12,736 nt of DNA from Desulfobacteraceae bacterium (GCA_011391835.1 JAABPS010000029.1:1-12736); one strand, 5' to 3'. Shown: positions 1 to 7,642, counted from the first letter of the stretch. Numbers and translations are program-made. The notes: a model not told the origin generated them from the letters alone.

Positions 1-513
1 TTCATAATATTTTTTGGAGCAAATCCCTATCCCCATTAATGAGGGCCATGGCGCATATTTTTCGTAAAAGTGATAGACAAGGGTATGATTATTAACGACC
101 TCGATTTCTTCTATCTCATCCACCATACCGGCAAACAGATGGGCGTTTTCAGGAGAAGCTGCCTGTTCGTATGTCCATTTCACATCATGGGCCGTCACTG
201 GATCGCCTGTGTGAAACACATGGCCCTTTCTGATACGAATCTCAATATCCTTACCGTTTGGCATAACCTTTATGGTTTCTGCTAAATTTGGTGTTTCTTG
301 CCCAGTCACAGGATCAGATAATATTAACTGTTCGTGCATGTGAGTCGTGATAAGATCAGTTCCGTTTTTCGCTTCCAGCGTATTGACGCTGCCCATATCA
401 TATTCAAGCGCAACCGTGACCACATCGTCAGAACCGGCAAAAGCGGCTGTTGCTGCCATAATAAAGATTAAAATCAAACCATTAAATGTTTTACACCTAA
501 ATGGCATGTGCAT
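1..513 (-). CDS. ABC transporter solute-binding protein, family 5 (N-terminal part)
   Basis: This reads as the first 171 residues of an exported extracytoplasmic solute-binding protein of the DppA/OppA/NikA family (SBP family 5). The gene runs off the left edge, so it is partial; full members have about 500-550 residues. Residues 1-26 form a Sec signal peptide: basic start, then a hydrophobic stretch ending AATAAFA. Family-like text follows: an early VTVALEYD strand, a THMHEQLILSDP segment (compare the usual 'YE-LV.yDp'), then LAETIKV and the motif IRIRKGHVFHTGDPVTAHDVKWTYEQ, which matches the family's 'f.LR.GvkFhdGtplTAeDV.ft.e'. The start is supported by a strong Shine-Dalgarno AAGGAGG 8 nt before ATG. 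Substrate (peptide, nickel or other) cannot be told from this part. A sigma-54-type promoter lies about 50 nt upstream. Confidence 0.88.
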   Translation of the reverse strand, partial: MHMPFRCKTFNGLILIFIMAATAAFAGSDDVVTVALEYDMGSVNTLEAKNGTDLITTHMHEQLILSDPVTGQETPNLAETIKVMPNGKDIEIRIRKGHVFHTGDPVTAHDVKWTYEQAASPENAHLFAGMVDEIEEIEVVNNHTLVYHFYEKYAPWPSLMGIGICSKKYYE

Positions 514-560
514 GATACCGTCCTCCTTCTTTTTTGAGTATTTTTTGATCCTTATTTCAA

Positions 561-577
561 AGCAATATTTGTGCCAA
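561..577 (-). promoter_or_regulatory. sigma-54 (-24/-12) promoter of the solute-binding protein gene
   Basis: On the minus strand this reads TTGGCACAAATATTGCT. It matches the sigma-54 consensus YTGGCACGRNNNTTGCW at every fixed position except one (A instead of G after GGCAC), with the required GG-to-GC spacing. Transcription would start near 550 and give a leader of about 37 nt before the ATG at 513. A sigma-54 promoter implies an enhancer-binding activator. No clear upstream activator dyad was found in 578-720. Confidence 0.7.
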
Positions 578-954
578 CGTGTTTTATATAGGCTGTGGCG
601 CGTGGAAATATTATAGTCAGGAAGACAGAAGGGTAGAATGAGTGATATTTCAAGCCAATCGCTCAGAGCTCGTGGGAAAGGCAGGAGGGTTGCGATAGGG
701 GAGAGCAGTTCTTCATTATAGACAATACACATAAAGAAGACTGGTTTTGGTATTGGAGGATCAGGGAGTGCCGCAAACCAGCAGATGGATCGAGCAGAGG
801 CTTGAAAAGGACAAGAGGTTTGGAAAGAGAGTAAGGAAAGTTGAAGCCGCCTTAAATCTGACAGGGATAAAGAACTGAACCCTATGCTTTTTTAAGGGTT
901 GACTACAAACCGTTCGTTTGATGAATGAGTCAAGGGCAGACTTGACCCTCCTCC
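578..954. other. Non-coding stretch with a decayed reading frame and two hairpins
   Basis: No convincing intact gene lies here. On the plus strand 735-878 is open and its last 31 codons (786-878) have protein-like, charged composition (WIEQRLEKDKRFGKRVRK... to TGA), but there is no start codon or ribosome site; it may be the tail of a decayed gene of unknown family. Two perfect 6-bp hairpins follow: 878-900 (AACCCT/AGGGTT, T-rich loop) and 929-946 (GTCAAG/CTTGAC, 6-nt loop). Neither has a T-tract directly after it, so they are poor terminators on either strand. Confidence 0.35.
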
Positions 955-1039
955 TTACAACGTTCCGGTTCAGCTGTGGGCCGCGCAGCGGGCCGTCCGC
1001 TGCAACCGGTTGACACCCGAAGGCTCATATGGGTTAGCT
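955..1039 (-). other. attC-like folded recombination site (putative)
   Basis: On the minus strand, directly after the gene ending at 1046, AGCTAAC (1039-1033) is followed by a long imperfect hairpin (1009-965) and then AACGTTGTAA (964-955). The hairpin arms pair CCGGTT-CAGC-G..GGCC with GGCC..C-GCTG-AACCGG, leaving one unpaired G on the first arm. This is the layout of integron attC sites: R''-like box ending AAC, folded imperfect stem with extrahelical bases on one arm, R'-like box beginning GTT. Against it, the outer boxes are not clean complements of each other, and no matching GTTAGCT is found at the start of the upstream gene unit. It could instead be an unrelated GC-rich palindrome. Confidence 0.4.
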
Positions 1040-1045
1040 AAATGT

Positions 1046-1936
1046 TTAATCAACTCCCCATATTCTTTTACGTGAGTTCATATAAGTTAATAAGCGGAAA
1101 TATCTTGAGGATAGTTTATCATTTTCAGCCTTTACGTATTTTCGATGCTGAGAAACAACAAAGTCAAGTGCAAGTCTTACTACTTCAGCATCTATTGAAT
1201 GGTCTGCTGTTTCCTTGGATTTTTCTCCCATGAAATCGAGCATATAACGACCGTCTGTGTCTCTAATGATCATCTCCCTACAGAATTTGGCCATACCTTT
1301 TGCCACCAAACCAAGTCGAGTGTTACACTGCTGATTTTCGACCCAACGCAAATAATCTATGAGTTCTTTTCCAACAACAAAACGAGGGTACTCGGCTAAG
1401 TTGCTTTCAATAAAATATGCACGTTCCAGAGCTGGACCGTATATTTCTTGTCCCTCAATTTGGGTACCAATTCCAACATCTAATCCAGCCCGTAAAGTGA
1501 TTGTGGCAGCAAGGCTGATAAAACCAATACCACAAGTAGCTACAAGGGCGGAATAAACTCCATTAATGGCCGTACAATTTTCATCGTTGCTCATTAGTGG
1601 TACAGCCACTATTATTGAGTCAGAGAAACCATAAAAATATGCCTCAGATTTTTGAGAAGAAATGAACTCGTCACGATGCTCTTGAGGTACAAGGGCGGTA
1701 TTTGGAACATGGGAATTCGAGGCGTTAAAAAAATCCCGAAAAGCATTTCGAACTCTATCAACCTTACCTATTGTTTGACGTATCTTATCTAAGAAAGCCT
1801 TTTCTTCATTGTCATTTGTTGGCAACTCTTTAATTTCACGCAAGATTCTTCTTTGCCCAAGAATATCAAGAAAGACAATGAGATAATGCTGAAATTTCAG
1901 ATCGTTTTTATTCGCTTTACTATTTTTGTTATTCAT
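1046..1936 (-). CDS. Hypothetical protein with class III nucleotidyl cyclase-like core
   Basis: A 296-residue soluble protein without signal peptide or membrane segment. I do not recognise a named family, but the order of motifs resembles the palm fold of class III nucleotidyl cyclases. First strand LIVFLDILG (19-27) has an Asp (D24) where the first metal ligand sits. FYGFSDSIIVAVPL (101-114) has D106 where the second metal Asp of the beta hairpin sits. Then come TLRAGLDVGIG (147-157) and EIYGPALERAYFIESNLAEYPRFVVG (164-189), like the cyclase 'yyG.avn.Aarl...a' helix. Whether it is active, and on which nucleotide, is unknown; the substrate-specifying residues are not recognisable. No ribosome site precedes ATG. 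It stands alone: the next gene upstream ends 99 bp away, and an attC-like hairpin follows, so it may be accessory DNA. Confidence 0.75.
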   Translation of the reverse strand: MNNKNSKANKNDLKFQHYLIVFLDILGQRRILREIKELPTNDNEEKAFLDKIRQTIGKVDRVRNAFRDFFNASNSHVPNTALVPQEHRDEFISSQKSEAYFYGFSDSIIVAVPLMSNDENCTAINGVYSALVATCGIGFISLAATITLRAGLDVGIGTQIEGQEIYGPALERAYFIESNLAEYPRFVVGKELIDYLRWVENQQCNTRLGLVAKGMAKFCREMIIRDTDGRYMLDFMGEKSKETADHSIDAEVVRLALDFVVSQHRKYVKAENDKLSSRYFRLLTYMNSRKRIWGVD

Positions 1937-2035
1937 ATTTTTCGTTGGCTAATTTTGGGGACATCCATGTGTTTGTATTTGAACGCTATTGGAACCGGCA
2001 ATGGCGCGGGACAATTAATCCTTAACATTATATGA

Positions 2036-2830
2036 TTATTTTCCCTTAAACCCGGGTGCGCGCTTTTCAAGAAAAGCAGACTGGCCTTCTTTTAAATCTT
2101 CGCTGACAAAAGACAGTATTTCCAGCGCCTCGGCCTCTTTTTTGCTGGCTTCAGAAAAATCCGATTGACAGAGGAGGTTGAGGATTCGTTTGTTCCCTTT
2201 TAATGACAGTGGCGCATTTGCTGAGATTTCCTGCGCCATGTTCTTTGTAAAGGATTCAAGCTCAGATCGTGGAACCAGATAATCCACCAGACCCATATCC
2301 AGCAGACGCTGGCTGGTATAGGTTTTTCCGGTAAAGAAAATTTCCTTTGTGCTCCGAAGACCAATGACACGTATGAAGCGCTGTAATCCCTTCCACGAAT
2401 ACACGATCCCGATTTTTGCTGGCGTCATGCCGATCTTGATGTCATCCGCTGCGATACGGATATCACAGGAGATTGCGAGTTCATATCCGCCGCCATACGC
2501 GGAACCATTGAGCATCGCGATGACAGGGTAGGGATAGTTAACAATGCTGTTCATGGCCAGGGTAAATGGGTTCTCTGTTAAGACATTATTCTGAACATCG
2601 GGCCGCATTCTGGTGGGGAGAGAGGCGATATCAAATCCTGCACAAAACGCCTGATCTCCCTGACCACGGATTATCACTGTCCGTATTTCATCATCGCCGG
2701 CGAGTTTCTGAAACGTTTCATACAGATCATACACAAGATCAATGGATAACGAATTCCGTTTTTCGGGGCGGTTCAAGGTCAGGGTGCAGACATAATTCTT
2801 CTTTTCGATTTGCAGTGTCTGGTTTTTCAT
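2036..2830 (-). CDS. Crotonase-fold enoyl-CoA hydratase/isomerase family protein
   Basis: A 264-residue crotonase-superfamily enzyme acting on an acyl-CoA thioester in the cytoplasm; length is typical. It has LTLNRPEKRNSLS (17-29), the first oxyanion-hole segment FCAGFDIASLP (62-72), and the second, NGSAYGGGYELAISCDIRIA (108-127). Glu117 is kept, but the residue matching the second catalytic Glu of enoyl-CoA hydratase (the 'PEI' position) is Ala138 in MTPAKIGIVYS. That segment and AGFDI...LP resemble the methylmalonyl-CoA decarboxylase branch (ScpB: AGHDI, MTP..LGVPY), including Tyr144, although its His is Phe here. The exact reaction is therefore open. An in-frame ATG at 2881 is possible, but ATG 2830 is preferred: it has AGGAAA before it and begins 1 nt after the upstream stop, as the last gene of a four-gene operon. 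Confidence 0.85.
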   Translation of the reverse strand: MKNQTLQIEKKNYVCTLTLNRPEKRNSLSIDLVYDLYETFQKLAGDDEIRTVIIRGQGDQAFCAGFDIASLPTRMRPDVQNNVLTENPFTLAMNSIVNYPYPVIAMLNGSAYGGGYELAISCDIRIAADDIKIGMTPAKIGIVYSWKGLQRFIRVIGLRSTKEIFFTGKTYTSQRLLDMGLVDYLVPRSELESFTKNMAQEISANAPLSLKGNKRILNLLCQSDFSEASKKEAEALEILSFVSEDLKEGQSAFLEKRAPGFKGK

Positions 2831-2831
2831 A

Positions 2832-4007
2832 TTACCATTTTCCTGGGATGACGGTGTTACAGAACTTGCAGCGATTTCCATTTATATTATACACAGGGAT
2901 ATCATAGCCCTGTCTTTCGATCAGCAGTTTATGGCAATGGTGGCAGTAGGTGTTTGCTCCTTCATGCAGGGGAAAATTGCCGACATACACGTAATGGATT
3001 CCTTCCTTTACAGCGAGATTGCGGAATTGGGCCAGGGTCGAAACAGGCGTGGGAGGGAGCCGGTTCAGCTTATATTGAGGCGTAAACCGGGTGAAATGAA
3101 GGGGATGATCCGGGCCCACATTTTCCAGTATCCATCCGCACATCTGCTTGATCATATCGACATTATCTATATATCCGGGCACTACCAGGGTTGTTATTTC
3201 AAAATGAACTCCCTGTTCATGGAGAGTTTTGAGGGTATTTAAAACCGGCTGAAGCCTGCCGCCATTGAGTTTTCGATAGATGGCATCTTCATACGATTTC
3301 AGATTGATATTGGCTGCGTCCAGAACTTTGCACAGCTCCAGAAGCGGACTTGTGTTGATGTAGCCGTTGGATATGAGGAGATTAAAGATGTGGTTCTGTC
3401 TGGCAATTCTGGCCGTGTCGATCATGTATTCAAAGAAGGTAATGGCTTCTGAATAGGTATAGGCAATGGATTTTGATCCGGAATGTACTGCTGAATTTAC
3501 TACATCTGCAGGGAAGAGTTCCACGTTGTTCAGTTCTTCGGGTTTGGCCTGGGAGATTTCCCAATTCTGGCAGTTCAAACATCTGAAGTTACATCCTGCC
3601 GCAGCAATAGAAAAGGCATTTGAACGGGGTTTAAAATGATACAGGGGTTTTTTCTCTATCGGGTCAACATTGACAGAGCAGGGGTTTCCGTATGTGAGGC
3701 TGTATAGGGTGCCATCCATATTGACCTTTGAACGGCAGACGCTTCGGTCGCCCGGAGAGAGCAGACAGCGGTTGGGGCAAATGCCGCAAACCACTTTCTT
3801 GTCTGGAAGTTTTTTATAGCTGAATCCTTCTTTGGACCATTTCCACAATGTTTTTGGAGCGTCTCCCTTGAATATTTTCCCGCGAATATCCTGAGAACCC
3901 ATTGCCAGACATGAGTGTGAACGTATTGGCGAAGGGCGTAACGGGAGCGCTGTTGATGCAATCGCTGCGCTGAGATACAGAAATTGGCGTCTGTTAATGG
4001 TTTTCAT
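2832..4007 (-). CDS. amrS: AmmeMemoRadiSam system radical SAM enzyme with Tat-type signal
   Basis: A 391-residue radical SAM protein of the AmmeMemoRadiSam type. The cluster motif is C139-NFR-C143-LN-C146 in AAGCNFRCLNCQNWEIS, followed by the radical SAM strands (SIAYTYSEAITFFEY, NLLISNGYIN, INLKSYEDAIYRKLNGG, FEITTLVVPGYID). An N-terminal Cys block (C74, C77, C81, C91, C110) and C-terminal CHHC...CKFC (C355, C358, C380, C383) are typical of the family and may bind extra metal. Residues 1-26 (MKTINRRQFLYLSAA...) hold a twin-arginine motif and hydrophobic stretch, so the folded protein may be exported. ATG 4007 is preferred over an in-frame TTG at 4022; it overlaps the upstream gene by 14 nt. 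It shares the operon with Memo and AMMECR1, its expected partners. The product of this three-part system is not known to me. Confidence 0.93.
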   Translation of the reverse strand: MKTINRRQFLYLSAAIASTALPLRPSPIRSHSCLAMGSQDIRGKIFKGDAPKTLWKWSKEGFSYKKLPDKKVVCGICPNRCLLSPGDRSVCRSKVNMDGTLYSLTYGNPCSVNVDPIEKKPLYHFKPRSNAFSIAAAGCNFRCLNCQNWEISQAKPEELNNVELFPADVVNSAVHSGSKSIAYTYSEAITFFEYMIDTARIARQNHIFNLLISNGYINTSPLLELCKVLDAANINLKSYEDAIYRKLNGGRLQPVLNTLKTLHEQGVHFEITTLVVPGYIDNVDMIKQMCGWILENVGPDHPLHFTRFTPQYKLNRLPPTPVSTLAQFRNLAVKEGIHYVYVGNFPLHEGANTYCHHCHKLLIERQGYDIPVYNINGNRCKFCNTVIPGKW

Positions 4008-6129
4008 GGATAGTGAAGGCAACGATCAAACTGATTATTTTAAATATGACTAAAATAATTGCTGTGTTTACGATTCCAACAAACGGGATGCATACAACAC
4101 TGGTAACAAGGGTTCCCAATGATGCACCCATCAAATCTGAAGAAAAAATTCTTGTTACTGCAGAAGGCCTGTTCCTCTCCAGATAAAGGGCGATGGGGAA
4201 TTGAAAGCCGCATAAAAGTGAAATCATAAAACCAAACACAAGAAACGATATTTCATTGAGATAACTGCTCCAGTATCTAACAGCGATGATAAATACCGCC
4301 ATCAGAACGATGAGAAGAATATCAATGCCTCCAAGCAGCCATTTGCCTTTTCCCTTCAGTTTTTCACCGAAAAAAGCTCCTGGAAGAAGACCGGCTAAAA
4401 AGACAGTTACAATAAGTCCGATTTGAAAATAAATATATCCGAAAAAAATCTGAAATGCAAAGATTACCAGAGTTTCGCATCCCATGGTCATCCATCCTGT
4501 TGAAAAAAGAACAAAGGCCTCTTTGGTTGTTCGAAGGATGTAAATAACAAGGAACACGATCAGCAAAATAGCAAAGATGTGAGGTGAGGTGGAGAATTTC
4601 TTAAACCATTGAGAGAACATGATTCGCATCAATCGAGGGGAAACATCTGTATTGACAGGCGCTTGTGAATCTATCTGGCTGTTCACATACTCCATTCGCT
4701 GCTGGGTGATATTGCCGGAAAAGAAGCCTTTTATATACCGGGTTTCAATATTTTTCTGATCAAGAGATCCGGGTATAGCTGCTGTCAGGGGGTTATCACT
4801 GCACAGAAAGAAAACCCGCTGGCCGGGTATCAGCAGTACGTTGTTAAACTGCGGTTTAACCGTAGCGTAGAGGGACGACAGCTTTTCACGCTGAGGTTCT
4901 GCCAGGTAATTATCGAATCCCTCCACTGAAAAGCTTACAATTCCTGCTTTGGAAAGATGATTTTTTACGTCAGCGAAAAATTGAACGGTGAAATACCGGT
5001 TTAACTGATATGTTTCCGGTTCGGGGATATTGATAAGGATCGCATCATACGTGGCATCTGTTTTTTTTAAAAATATACGGGCGTCCGTATGAATCACGTT
5101 TAAGCCTTCAATATTTTTTATAAGACCATAGGTGAAGAGTATTGGAGTCAATTCAGGATCGAGTTCAACGAGATCAACGCTTTTGGGCTTGTATTTTTCA
5201 ATTTCATCCATGATTCCCCCTTCAGCAGAAATGACAAGGATGCGCTCTGGGTGGGGTATTTGCGCCAAAGGATAATGAACAATTTCTTCGGCGAGACTGA
5301 GGTTCTGGTTGCTGAAAACAGGAATACCATCTTTAAAAAGAGTAAATTGTTCGCCATCCTGATGAACCGATATTCGGCCATACCGGGATTCCTGGTAATG
5401 AACCAGTTTTCCTTCAGCAGGCAAGAGTGTTTTTCTTTCAAGAAGCATGCAGGAGAAAAGGATGAAAAAAGATAAAAGAAATGGGAGAATAAATAGAGGA
5501 TGTCTTTTGGATTTTGAATCACGAAGCATATAGGAAAACACAAGAAGCGGAAGATTTGCCAGAAAGACGGCCTGAAATGGCGTGACAAGGTAAACGAGCG
5601 CAAAAGAGAAAAGAGCGCCTCCGGCAACATCGCCTATGGCATCGGTTATATACATCCGCGTGCCTGAATAACCGGAATGGTTTGTTCGAATCACAAAAAG
5701 ACTGAACGGAAGCACAAATCCTATCAGGAGTGCGTAGGGCGTCACTGTAAAAAAAATGAACGCAAATGTAGGATAGAACCCGGTATCTGTACCATGAGTA
5801 AAAACAACATCCCGAAGCAAACGGATCGAGAGTATCTGAACAGGAGAAAGACAGACAAGGAGTACCGATAAGATCAGAAGGAGACGAATGGATGCTGTAT
5901 GCCTGACGTTTTGGCAGAAACCGGCAAGAAGGGTTCCCCCGCCACTGATAATCAGCCAGCTGAATAGTATCAACGAGATAGTGAACTCGTTTCCCGAAAA
6001 CTGGGTCAGGAATTCGCGGATGGTTACCAATTGGGTGATAACAGAAGATATCCCAGTGGCAATGACAACCCGTATAACAGTTCGAGTTAATTTATTCTTC
6101 AAAATACTGGACCTGGTAGGTAAAGACAT
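3994..6129 (-). CDS. Multi-pass membrane protein with inserted spermidine synthase-like domain
   Basis: A 711-residue protein: about seven membrane segments (17-38, 48-71, 80-103, 118-147, 162-185, 186-202, 211-230), a soluble domain (about 235-510), then about seven more (517-533 to 687-706). The halves share a repeat, 'D..G...G' (TDAIGDVAGGALFSF and SSDLMGASLGTLVTS). The soluble domain has spermidine-synthase landmarks: ESRYGRISV, SAEGGIMDEI in place of GGGDGG, VELDPELT, HTDARIFL, YDAILINIPEPETYQLNRYFT. The aminopropyltransferase catalytic Asp (D-S/T-x-DP loop) is replaced by N-IPEPE, so polyamine synthesis is doubtful. Positive-inside residues (SKSKRH before segment 7, RTTKE after segment 8) put this domain outside the cytoplasm. 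ATG has AAAGG 10 nt upstream and lies inside the end of the Memo-AMMECR1 gene (38-nt overlap). Confidence 0.88.
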   Translation of the reverse strand: MSLPTRSSILKNKLTRTVIRVVIATGISSVITQLVTIREFLTQFSGNEFTISLILFSWLIISGGGTLLAGFCQNVRHTASIRLLLILSVLLVCLSPVQILSIRLLRDVVFTHGTDTGFYPTFAFIFFTVTPYALLIGFVLPFSLFVIRTNHSGYSGTRMYITDAIGDVAGGALFSFALVYLVTPFQAVFLANLPLLVFSYMLRDSKSKRHPLFILPFLLSFFILFSCMLLERKTLLPAEGKLVHYQESRYGRISVHQDGEQFTLFKDGIPVFSNQNLSLAEEIVHYPLAQIPHPERILVISAEGGIMDEIEKYKPKSVDLVELDPELTPILFTYGLIKNIEGLNVIHTDARIFLKKTDATYDAILINIPEPETYQLNRYFTVQFFADVKNHLSKAGIVSFSVEGFDNYLAEPQREKLSSLYATVKPQFNNVLLIPGQRVFFLCSDNPLTAAIPGSLDQKNIETRYIKGFFSGNITQQRMEYVNSQIDSQAPVNTDVSPRLMRIMFSQWFKKFSTSPHIFAILLIVFLVIYILRTTKEAFVLFSTGWMTMGCETLVIFAFQIFFGYIYFQIGLIVTVFLAGLLPGAFFGEKLKGKGKWLLGGIDILLIVLMAVFIIAVRYWSSYLNEISFLVFGFMISLLCGFQFPIALYLERNRPSAVTRIFSSDLMGASLGTLVTSVVCIPFVGIVNTAIILVIFKIISLIVAFTIHENH

Positions 6130-7582
6130 CTAATGGGCCTTTTTCCCAGGCATTTGACTGCAATCCTGCTTTGGTACAAAGATGAGAAAGGAAGAGATTG
6201 GGATCCGGCAATTGGCTCCACACCTGGGGAAGAAATGTGGCGCTCAGGCCATCTTTATTAATAATCACACCATCCATGTTGGGCCGGAGCTTGGAAATAA
6301 GATCCGTACTGTTTTTGTACAGAAGCGGCTTCGGATCAGAAAGGATACTCACTTCGATATGCACTTTTTTAAATTCCGTTGATGTGAGGGGTCCAAAGCG
6401 GGGGTCATGGAAGGCAGCATTTATAGCGTTTCGCTGGACACTCTCTGAAATGGTTCCATTGGGGGTAATGTTGCCTATACAGCCGCGAAGATTTCCATCA
6501 ATGGAAAGGGTGACAAAGGTGCCGCTTTGCATCTGGAAAATGTTATCCGTGAGAGCGGCATCCAGAGAGGCGGACTCGGACGTTTTTATTTTCATATCCA
6601 GCTTCTTCATGATGGTGTGTCGCGCCAGTTTAAGCAGCGTTTGTCCATGCTGCGGATTCATGCGTGATGACTGGGTTTCTATGGCTGAATTCAGGGTGTC
6701 TGCATAAAACGCAATGGCAGCATATCCCACCACTTTGGATTTGTTTCCCGCTGTATCTCCGCTGTTTGAATAATGGATCAACACCGGCTGCCAATCATTC
6801 TGTATGGCGAGTTTTAATAAAATGGCAATGGGAGTGATGCCGCACGCTCTGAGATTGCTTTTTGCCAGTTCAGTTGTTTTCTTATTCAGGATCATGTTGA
6901 TAGTTTCTTTATCCTTTCGTACAGCTTCCTTGTATGGCAAAAAATGAGAAAGATCCGAACTGACTACCAGCAGTGTCTGATTATCAATGAGCGGATGAAG
7001 GGCTGAAGCGATACGATCCGTATTTTTCGTATATCCCACAACAATGGGCACAAGTTCAAAGGCCGAAAGATAGTACTGCAGAAAAGGAAGAATTACTTCC
7101 AGGGAGTGCTCAATGGTATCGGATGCGGGGATGGAGGTAAACAATGATGATTCCCGGCGCAGGTTCGCAGCATCCTTGTGAAGTGGTATCACACCCAGGG
7201 GCGTCCGGTAAGCAGTAACATTGCTGATGGCACAGTTTTCAAAACCGATCCGGTGGTCAGGCCCTAAAAGGATGACCTTTGTAAATTGATTGTTTGGTAT
7301 GGCAAGGGATGCATGTGCGGCTGTCAGTCCTGAATAGATATACCCTGCATGGGGCATAATGATCGCTTTCAGAGATTTTCCGGCCGGGGGGTTAAAACCT
7401 GTTTCTTTTGCTTTTTGAGTTAACTCCTGAATCTGTTTTTCTAACGCGATTTTTGAGTCAGGATAAAATTGCCCGGCCCACACAGGTTTTCGGATGCTTT
7501 CAGCATACGAAGTTTGAATGCCCGGAACACACAGGAGAAACATAACCAATGGAATAGATGCGTATTTAAAAATATATTTCAT
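6092..7582 (-). CDS. Exported Memo-AMMECR1 fusion protein (AmrB-AmrA)
   Basis: A 496-residue fusion of two AmmeMemoRadiSam parts. Residues 1-27 are a Sec signal peptide with an AxA-like site (TSYA/ES), so the protein should act in the periplasm. The Memo domain (about 30-295) has VWAGQFYP, MPHAGYIYSG (H78), LLGPDH (H110), VVSSDLSHF (D210, H213) and RACGITPI (C247), matching the His, His and Cys that bind metal in human MEMO1. The AMMECR1 domain (about 310-496) has the signature LRGCIG (365-370), then ARFGPLT-like DPRFGPLT and HIEVSIL. The reading frame stays open to 7732, but ATG 7582 is chosen because it starts the signal peptide and has AAGGA about 12 nt upstream. It is first in the operon and overlaps the next gene by 38 nt. 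Confidence 0.93.
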   Translation of the reverse strand: MKYIFKYASIPLVMFLLCVPGIQTSYAESIRKPVWAGQFYPDSKIALEKQIQELTQKAKETGFNPPAGKSLKAIIMPHAGYIYSGLTAAHASLAIPNNQFTKVILLGPDHRIGFENCAISNVTAYRTPLGVIPLHKDAANLRRESSLFTSIPASDTIEHSLEVILPFLQYYLSAFELVPIVVGYTKNTDRIASALHPLIDNQTLLVVSSDLSHFLPYKEAVRKDKETINMILNKKTTELAKSNLRACGITPIAILLKLAIQNDWQPVLIHYSNSGDTAGNKSKVVGYAAIAFYADTLNSAIETQSSRMNPQHGQTLLKLARHTIMKKLDMKIKTSESASLDAALTDNIFQMQSGTFVTLSIDGNLRGCIGNITPNGTISESVQRNAINAAFHDPRFGPLTSTEFKKVHIEVSILSDPKPLLYKNSTDLISKLRPNMDGVIINKDGLSATFLPQVWSQLPDPNLFLSHLCTKAGLQSNAWEKGPLDVFTYQVQYFEE

Positions 7583-7613
7583 GACACGATGATTCCTTGA
7601 AACATTGGCATAA

Positions 7614-7642
7614 AGGATATAATGGCAGGTATTATGTGTCAA
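7614..7642 (-). promoter_or_regulatory. Sigma-70-type promoter of the Memo-AMMECR1 operon
   Basis: On the minus strand TTGACA (7642-7637) is a perfect -35 box, followed by a 17-nt spacer and TATCCT (7619-7614), a 4/6 match to the -10 box. Transcription would start near 7607, about 25 nt before the ATG at 7582. The spacing and the position right before a strong start codon support it; the weak -10 leaves doubt. Confidence 0.5.

Noticed and set aside
929..946. Terminator for the cyclase-like gene
   Set aside because: The 6-bp hairpin has no T-tract on the minus-strand side and lies beyond the larger attC-like structure.
1046..1936. Pycsar-type phage defence operon
   Set aside because: The cyclase-like protein has no adjacent TIR or membrane effector gene; the nearest small membrane protein is over 6 kb away on the other strand.
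5148..5630. Minus-strand 160-codon frame inside the membrane protein gene
   Set aside because: It is a shadow of 3994-6129 in another frame, rich in Phe/Ser/Leu without any family text.
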